Origin: an uncultured Bacteroidales bacterium
GTDB taxonomy: Bacteria > Bacteroidota > Bacteroidia > Bacteroidales > UBA932
Direction: 5' to 3'
DNA: 64,000 nucleotides
Assembly: GCA_900316245.1 (NCBI GenBank)
Contig: ONCE01000017.1
Coordinates: forward strand, 1 to 64,000
Shown: positions 59,403-64,000 of the stretch, in pieces
Position numbering within the stretch: the stretch's first letter is position 1
Layout: each line of letters starts with the position of its first letter
Program-made: the position numbers and the translations under genes
The notes under the pieces: model-generated
What the model was told of the DNA's origin: nothing
Seen by the model: only the letters and a program-made list of their open reading frames with translations
Databases searched by the model: none

Positions 59403-61796
59403 ATGATACTGGCAGATTTGAAAACCGGTGAGACAGCGGTGGTTGTCCGGGTCCACGGACACGGCAGTTTCCGCAAGCGCCTCATCGAGATGGGTTTTAT
59501 CAACGGGAAAGAGGTGCGGGTGGTGCTCAACGCTCCGCTCAGGGACCCCATTGTCTATGAGATCATAGGCTACAAGGTATCTCTCCGCAGGGAAGAGGCC
59601 CGGCAGATAGAGGTGGTGACGGAAGAGGAGGCCCGCGAAGCCCTGGTAACCGACGAGCACCTGCAGGCTCTCCCCGGAGACCTGGCCGAAAAGGAACGCC
59701 TGGATAAAGCCCTTGCGCATCTGGCCCAGGAACGCCATCACAACATCCGCGTAGCCCTGGTGGGCAACCCCAACTGTGGAAAGACCTCCCTGTTCAACAT
59801 TGCTTCCGGCAGCCACGAGCACGTGGGCAACTACTCCGGCGTAACCGTGGATGCCAAGGAAGGCCATCTGAAATACAAGGACTACGACATTACCCTTGTG
59901 GACCTGCCGGGCACCTATTCTTTAAGCGCTTATTCCCCGGAAGAACTCTACGTCAGAAAGAACATCCTGGAAACCATGCCGGACGTGGTGGTCAACGTGG
60001 TGGACGCCTCCAATATCGAGCGGAACCTCTACCTCACCACCCAGCTCATTGATATGAACCTCCGGATGGTGATGGCCCTCAATATGTACGACGAGCTGCA
60101 GCACAAGGGGGACAAGCTGGATGTCAAGCAGCTGGGATACCTGCTGGGCGTACCGGTGTGCCCCACGGTAAGCCGCGACGGCCAGGGCATCCCCGAACTC
60201 TTTGACACCATCATCAAGATCTACGAGCAGTCGGACCCTCAGCTGGGCCGTCATATCCATATCAACCACGGAAAGGAACTGGAGCAGAGCATCCGGCACA
60301 TCCAACCCTTCATTGCCCACAACGAGTCCCTCAAGGCCCATTACTCTACCCGTTACCTCACCATCAAGTACCTGGAGGGGGACAAGGACGTGGAGCAGAT
60401 CCTGTCCACGATGCCCAACATCCAGGACATCTCCGACGCCCGGGCCGATGAGCGGCAGCGCATCCGGAAAATCCTGGGCATATCGGCCGAAAGCGCCATC
60501 GTGGATGCCAAGTACGCCTTTATTCAGGGCGCCCTGGCCGAAACGTATGAAAAATACCAGGCCGAACGCCCCCGGCGCACCCTGACCGACAAGATTGACG
60601 CCCTGGTCACCAACCAGTGGGCGGCTTTTCCCATCTTCATCCTGCTGCTGTGGTTCATCTTCTGGGCCACCTTCACCCTCGGCCAGTATCCTATGGACTG
60701 GATCGATGCCGGGGTGGCCTGGCTGGGTGAAAAAGTGGGGACGCTGCTAAGTGACGGCTGGTTCAAGGACCTGCTGGTAGACGGTGTCATTGCCGGCGTG
60801 GGCAGCGTGCTGGTGTTCCTGCCCAACATCCTGATCCTGTATTTCTTCATCTCCATTTTGGAAGACAGCGGATACATGGCGCGCGCAGCCTTCATTACGG
60901 ACAAGCTGATGCACAAGATAGGCCTGCACGGCAAGAGCTTCATCCCCATGGTGATGGGCTTTGGCTGCAACGTACCCGCCATTATGGCCACCCGCAGCAT
61001 TGAGAGCCGCAAGAGCCGCCTGGTTACCATAGCCATCATTCCGTTTATGTCCTGTGCGGGACGCCTGCCCATCTTCGTGCTCTTTGCGGGAGCCTTCTTC
61101 CCGCACCAGCCCGCGGCGCTGCTGGGCATCTACCTGCTGGGCATTCTGCTGGCCATCCTGTCGGCCCTTCTGATTGGCAAATTTGTAAAGGATGACGACC
61201 TTCCCTTTGTGATGGAACTGCCGCCGTACCGTGTCCCCACGGCCAAAGCCATCGGCCGGCATACCTGGGAGAAAGGCCGCCAGTACCTGGAGAAGATGGC
61301 CACCACCATCCTCATTTTCTCCATCGCTCTCTGGGCCCTGGGTTACTTCCCCCGCCACGAAGGCGCCTCCAAGGCCTATCAGCTGGAACATTCGTACGTG
61401 GGCACCATCGGCAAGGCCATCGAGCCGGCCATGGCCCCTATGGGCTTCAACTGGAAGATGGACGTGGGCCTTCTGGCCGGCGTAGGAGCCAAGGAGCTGG
61501 TCATCAGTTCCCTGGGCGTGACCTATGCGCAGGAGGGAGACGAGTTCCTGGCCGAAGATGATTCCGAAGAGACCGCCCTGCAGCGGGCCCTCACGGACTC
61601 CATTCCCACCGCCGCCGCCCTGGCCTTCATGGTCTTCGTGCTGCTGTACTTCCCCTGCATCGCCACCTTCGTGGCCATCAAAAACGAAACAGGAAAATGG
61701 CGCTGGGCCATTCTCCTGTGTGCGTATACCATTTTGGTGGCTTGGGTCTGTGCCTTTGCAGCCTACCGCCTGGGGCTTCTGATCTGGCCGGCTTAG
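59403..61796 (+). CDS. feoAB: Ferrous iron transporter FeoA-FeoB fusion
   Basis: This 797-residue protein joins FeoA (about 1-75, an SH3-like domain) to FeoB. The G-domain has GNPNCGKTSL (about 121-130), the DLPGTYSLS motif and NMYDE; membrane segments with the Gate motifs follow from about 405. It imports Fe2+ across the inner membrane. The FeoA-FeoB fusion is usual in Bacteroidota. The start overlaps nothing upstream; a response regulator follows convergently. Confidence 0.95.
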   Translation: MILADLKTGETAVVVRVHGHGSFRKRLIEMGFINGKEVRVVLNAPLRDPIVYEIIGYKVSLRREEARQIEVVTEEEAREALVTDEHLQALPGDLAEKERLDKALAHLAQERHHNIRVALVGNPNCGKTSLFNIASGSHEHVGNYSGVTVDAKEGHLKYKDYDITLVDLPGTYSLSAYSPEELYVRKNILETMPDVVVNVVDASNIERNLYLTTQLIDMNLRMVMALNMYDELQHKGDKLDVKQLGYLLGVPVCPTVSRDGQGIPELFDTIIKIYEQSDPQLGRHIHINHGKELEQSIRHIQPFIAHNESLKAHYSTRYLTIKYLEGDKDVEQILSTMPNIQDISDARADERQRIRKILGISAESAIVDAKYAFIQGALAETYEKYQAERPRRTLTDKIDALVTNQWAAFPIFILLLWFIFWATFTLGQYPMDWIDAGVAWLGEKVGTLLSDGWFKDLLVDGVIAGVGSVLVFLPNILILYFFISILEDSGYMARAAFITDKLMHKIGLHGKSFIPMVMGFGCNVPAIMATRSIESRKSRLVTIAIIPFMSCAGRLPIFVLFAGAFFPHQPAALLGIYLLGILLAILSALLIGKFVKDDDLPFVMELPPYRVPTAKAIGRHTWEKGRQYLEKMATTILIFSIALWALGYFPRHEGASKAYQLEHSYVGTIGKAIEPAMAPMGFNWKMDVGLLAGVGAKELVISSLGVTYAQEGDEFLAEDDSEETALQRALTDSIPTAAALAFMVFVLLYFPCIATFVAIKNETGKWRWAILLCAYTILVAWVCAFAAYRLGLLIWPA

Positions 61797-61799
61797 CTG

Positions 61800-62453
61800 C
61801 TACACACTCACGAGCCCATCGGCCACCGCATGGGCAATACACTCTACAATGCTGTCCAGACCGAATTTGGTCTTGATTCTTTCTTTGTAGCTGTCAACGG
61901 TATTAAGGGAGATTTCTAATGCAGAGGCTATCTGGGCATTACTGTAACCGGACGTGGTGAGCTGAAGGACGTCCAGTTCACGGGGTGTAAGTCCCTGGGG
62001 TTTACGGGTTTCAAGGTTCTCTTCTCCTCCGAACAGCCGGATAATCCGGGCCGAATCGAGGGTCTCGCCAAAGAAAAGGCACTTACCGGCTGCTACATCA
62101 GTTATGGCTTTCACGATGGATTCGGGAGAAGAGTCTTTGGCCAGATAGGCGCATGCTCCGGAAGAAATGGCCTTCATGATAAAGGCCGGCTTCTTATAAT
62201 GAGAGAGGACCAATGTGCGCACAGCGGGAAAAGCTTCCCGGATGATACCCAGGAGAGTGAGTCCATCCGTGTCCGACTCCAACGTGATATCCACAACTGC
62301 CACATCTGTCTGGGGATGGGCGTTCAGAAAGGCCACGGCCGATCCAGGCGAGGCTACGGATTCTACAGACGCAAATTCCTTTTGGGCCGTAAGGGCCAAT
62401 TTGAGCCCCATTACAAAGACGGCAGAGTCTTCTATCAGCAGTACATTTATCAT
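61800..62453 (-). CDS. NarL/LuxR-type response regulator
   Basis: This 217-residue regulator has a receiver domain with IED (about 8-10) and the phospho-acceptor Asp in VAVVDITLES, and a C-terminal LuxR helix-turn-helix (LTPRELDVLQLTTSGYSNAQIA). The start at 62453 is chosen because homology starts at MINVLLIED and its ATG overlaps the stop of the kinase gene by 4 bp. The two form a two-component system. Confidence 0.93.
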   Translation of the reverse strand: MINVLLIEDSAVFVMGLKLALTAQKEFASVESVASPGSAVAFLNAHPQTDVAVVDITLESDTDGLTLLGIIREAFPAVRTLVLSHYKKPAFIMKAISSGACAYLAKDSSPESIVKAITDVAAGKCLFFGETLDSARIIRLFGGEENLETRKPQGLTPRELDVLQLTTSGYSNAQIASALEISLNTVDSYKERIKTKFGLDSIVECIAHAVADGLVSV

Positions 62454-64000
62454 AGGTCGATTCTTATTTCCAGTCCTCCTTGGGGCCGATTGTCCATCTG
62501 CAGGGAGGCTCCCATCTTTTCCAATAATTCCCGGGTAATCACAAGACCCAGTCCGTGCCCCCAACCCCCGGTCCCATCTTTCATCCCAGGGCCTTCGTCG
62601 GTTATGACGATGCTACGTCCTCGGGCTTTCAGAATTACTTTTCCTCCCGGAGGCGTCACTTTTACGGCGTTGTCCAGCAGGTTCCTTAAACAGGTCAGCA
62701 GCATATTGCGGTCGGTCAGAACGATGAGTCCCTCCGGAATATCCACTTGGATGACGTTGCCGCCCTGGATGCCGCCTCTGGCTTCCTCCGTCAGCAAGGT
62801 CAGGTCCTCTTCCCGTTTTACCGGTTTCAGCATCCCTTTCTGGTCCAGGGACCAAAGCAGCAGGTTTTCCAGAAGCGAAGAGGCCTTGTCGGCCGACTCT
62901 GAGAGCGCCTGGAGGCCCTCTTTAAGCTGCTCCGGTGTAAGATGGTCGGCCTGCCGAAGCAACTCCCTGGCGAGCATTCTGTTGCCAATGACTGGATTTC
63001 TGAGGTCGTGCGAAATGATGGAGAAGAAACGGTTGCGCTTGTCCAGCTCGGCCACAAGCAGACGACGTTCACGAAGGCGGACAAACGTCCACAGGATGGC
63101 ACCAACAAGCAGCATGTACAGCAGCAGAAAGGGCCAGCGGAGCCAAAGGGGCGGGGGCACGCGGAGGATCCGGACAGAGGCTCCTCCACAACCCCAACGG
63201 CCAAAGAGGTCGGAGGCCTGCTCTTCCAGAGTATACCGACCGGCCCGCATATTTTCCGGCAATCCCGTAAAGAGCCTGTCTGTCCACTCGCCGCCGTTGA
63301 GGCGGTAGCGGTGCCGAACCCACTTTTCCAGCGGCAGGTTTCCTTGTGCCGATAGGGCCAGCAAACTGTCCGGATGGAAGGCCACTGCGCCGACGGAACC
63401 GCCAAAGGCCAGAGAACCATCCCTTAAGCGGCAGGAGACATGCTCGCCATAGATGTTCGAGGGAAATCCCAGTTCTTCGGGGACCCGGCCTACGCTGCCA
63501 TCGGTGTCAATGAAATACAAGCCGTCTTCCGTGCCCGCCCAGAGGCGGCCTTTCGCATCGGCCTCCACCGACTGCACCAGCATACCGTCCAGGAAATGCG
63601 CGCCGAAGAGGCTCCACAGCCCGCTGCGGGTGGCTGCCCAGACACTGCCGTCCGGGGCAAGGCAGAGGTCCGTGACATAATCGTCCGGGATGGAGGAATT
63701 CCCCCGGTAGTATTTGGTTACCAGTCCTGTATCCTTGTCTATAACATTGATTCCGGCCTGCGTGGTGGCATAGACCAGGTTTCCCTTGGCATCTTCGATG
63801 AGGCGGCTGCCCAGACGGGAACTCAGGTAAATGTTGGTATCGGTTTGCAGGGAGGGATAGCGGAAGGGGCTGAGCCAGCGGGGCGGAAGGCTCTTTCGGG
63901 CGTAGCGATCCCATTCATTGAGGCCAACACCTTCCCAAGTGACCACCCAGAAACGGCCTTCTCCGTCTTCCAGAAAGTCCGAGATCCAGTTTGCGCCGTC
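62450..64000 (-). CDS. Two-component propeller histidine kinase (5' part outside the window)
   Basis: The visible 516 codons cover the end of a beta-propeller sensor (repeats such as DFLEDGEGRFWVVTWEG), a Y_Y_Y domain (about the RYRLNGGEWTD stretch), a transmembrane helix (WPFLLLYMLLVGAILWTF), HisKA with SHDLRNP and a HATPase domain (NLLDNAVK, DEGPGM, GLGLVI). It resembles the sensor half of Bacteroidota hybrid two-component systems but lacks fused receiver and AraC domains; the response regulator is a separate gene. The frame is open to base 64000. Confidence 0.93.
   Translation of the reverse strand, partial: DGANWISDFLEDGEGRFWVVTWEGVGLNEWDRYARKSLPPRWLSPFRYPSLQTDTNIYLSSRLGSRLIEDAKGNLVYATTQAGINVIDKDTGLVTKYYRGNSSIPDDYVTDLCLAPDGSVWAATRSGLWSLFGAHFLDGMLVQSVEADAKGRLWAGTEDGLYFIDTDGSVGRVPEELGFPSNIYGEHVSCRLRDGSLAFGGSVGAVAFHPDSLLALSAQGNLPLEKWVRHRYRLNGGEWTDRLFTGLPENMRAGRYTLEEQASDLFGRWGCGGASVRILRVPPPLWLRWPFLLLYMLLVGAILWTFVRLRERRLLVAELDKRNRFFSIISHDLRNPVIGNRMLARELLRQADHLTPEQLKEGLQALSESADKASSLLENLLLWSLDQKGMLKPVKREEDLTLLTEEARGGIQGGNVIQVDIPEGLIVLTDRNMLLTCLRNLLDNAVKVTPPGGKVILKARGRSIVITDEGPGMKDGTGGWGHGLGLVITRELLEKMGASLQMDNRPQGGLEIRIDL

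Overview
The window is a chromosome segment from a member of the Bacteroidota, most likely order Bacteroidales. It looks G+C-rich, and no mobile element with a transposase is visible. The assignment rests on four things: many copies of the Bacteroidota promoter (-33 TTG/TTTG, 19-21 bp, -7 TAnnTTTG); almost no Shine-Dalgarno sites; the Bacteroidota-type arginine pathway with a succinyl/acetyl-ornithine transcarbamylase; and a fused FeoA-FeoB together with several Bacteroidota-only families.

Layout. 1-206: leader and promoter of what is probably an rRNA operon running off the left edge. 207-8656: arginine biosynthesis as two divergent operons (GNAT-argC-argD-argF'-argB leftward, argR-argG-argE-argH rightward) around a shared ArgR-type control region. 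8653-17631: leftward operon for envelope assembly and peptide use (two SurA-like PPIases, OstA-like protein, galE, OPT transporter, pepT). 17655-22026: PBP4 carboxypeptidase, a Cache-HAMP-PP2C phosphatase and an orphan NMT1-like binding protein. 22108-25203: CapA-like protein, a lipoprotein and a retropepsin-like protease. 25204-25737: a gene-free, repeat-rich island. 25738-25949: tRNA-Met and tRNA-Gln. 25973-34540: a stretch rich in phosphate functions: a Na/Pi cotransporter fused to PhoU-like and OmpR-type DNA-binding domains, an acid phosphatase, a VTC/DUF4956/DUF2490 operon and a histidine phosphatase, with ispF and a truncated LytTR gene in between. 34533-40926: radA, tlpA-like, tsaC, EEP, rhomboid, mutL operon. 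40990-48816: metal ATPase, lysoplasmalogenase, rsmE, comF, fabG, nhaA, ahcY. 48884-56235: two paralogous lipoproteins, pepP, DUF456, guaA, guaB, apt. 56240-59269: hemerythrin-LuxR regulator, queH, two paralogous outer-membrane proteins with a possible small RNA between them. 59403-64000: feoAB, a NarL-type response regulator and a propeller histidine kinase cut by the right edge.

The most unusual item is the single 652-codon gene at 25973-27931. It joins a phosphate transporter, a PhoU-like domain and a complete OmpR-type winged helix, so it could be a membrane-bound, phosphate-gated transcription factor. Other points of interest: an orphan solute-binding protein paired with a PP2C phosphatase; palindromic elements inserted in frame in mutL and rsmE; a MITE-like element with 38-bp imperfect inverted ends; a probable deletion scar joining the 3' halves of two divergent genes; single-base frameshifts in mutL and the gene before it; and about eight genes whose start codon lies only 4-7 nt after the -7 promoter element.

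Everything here comes from reading the sequence and from recalled knowledge of families; no database search was run.
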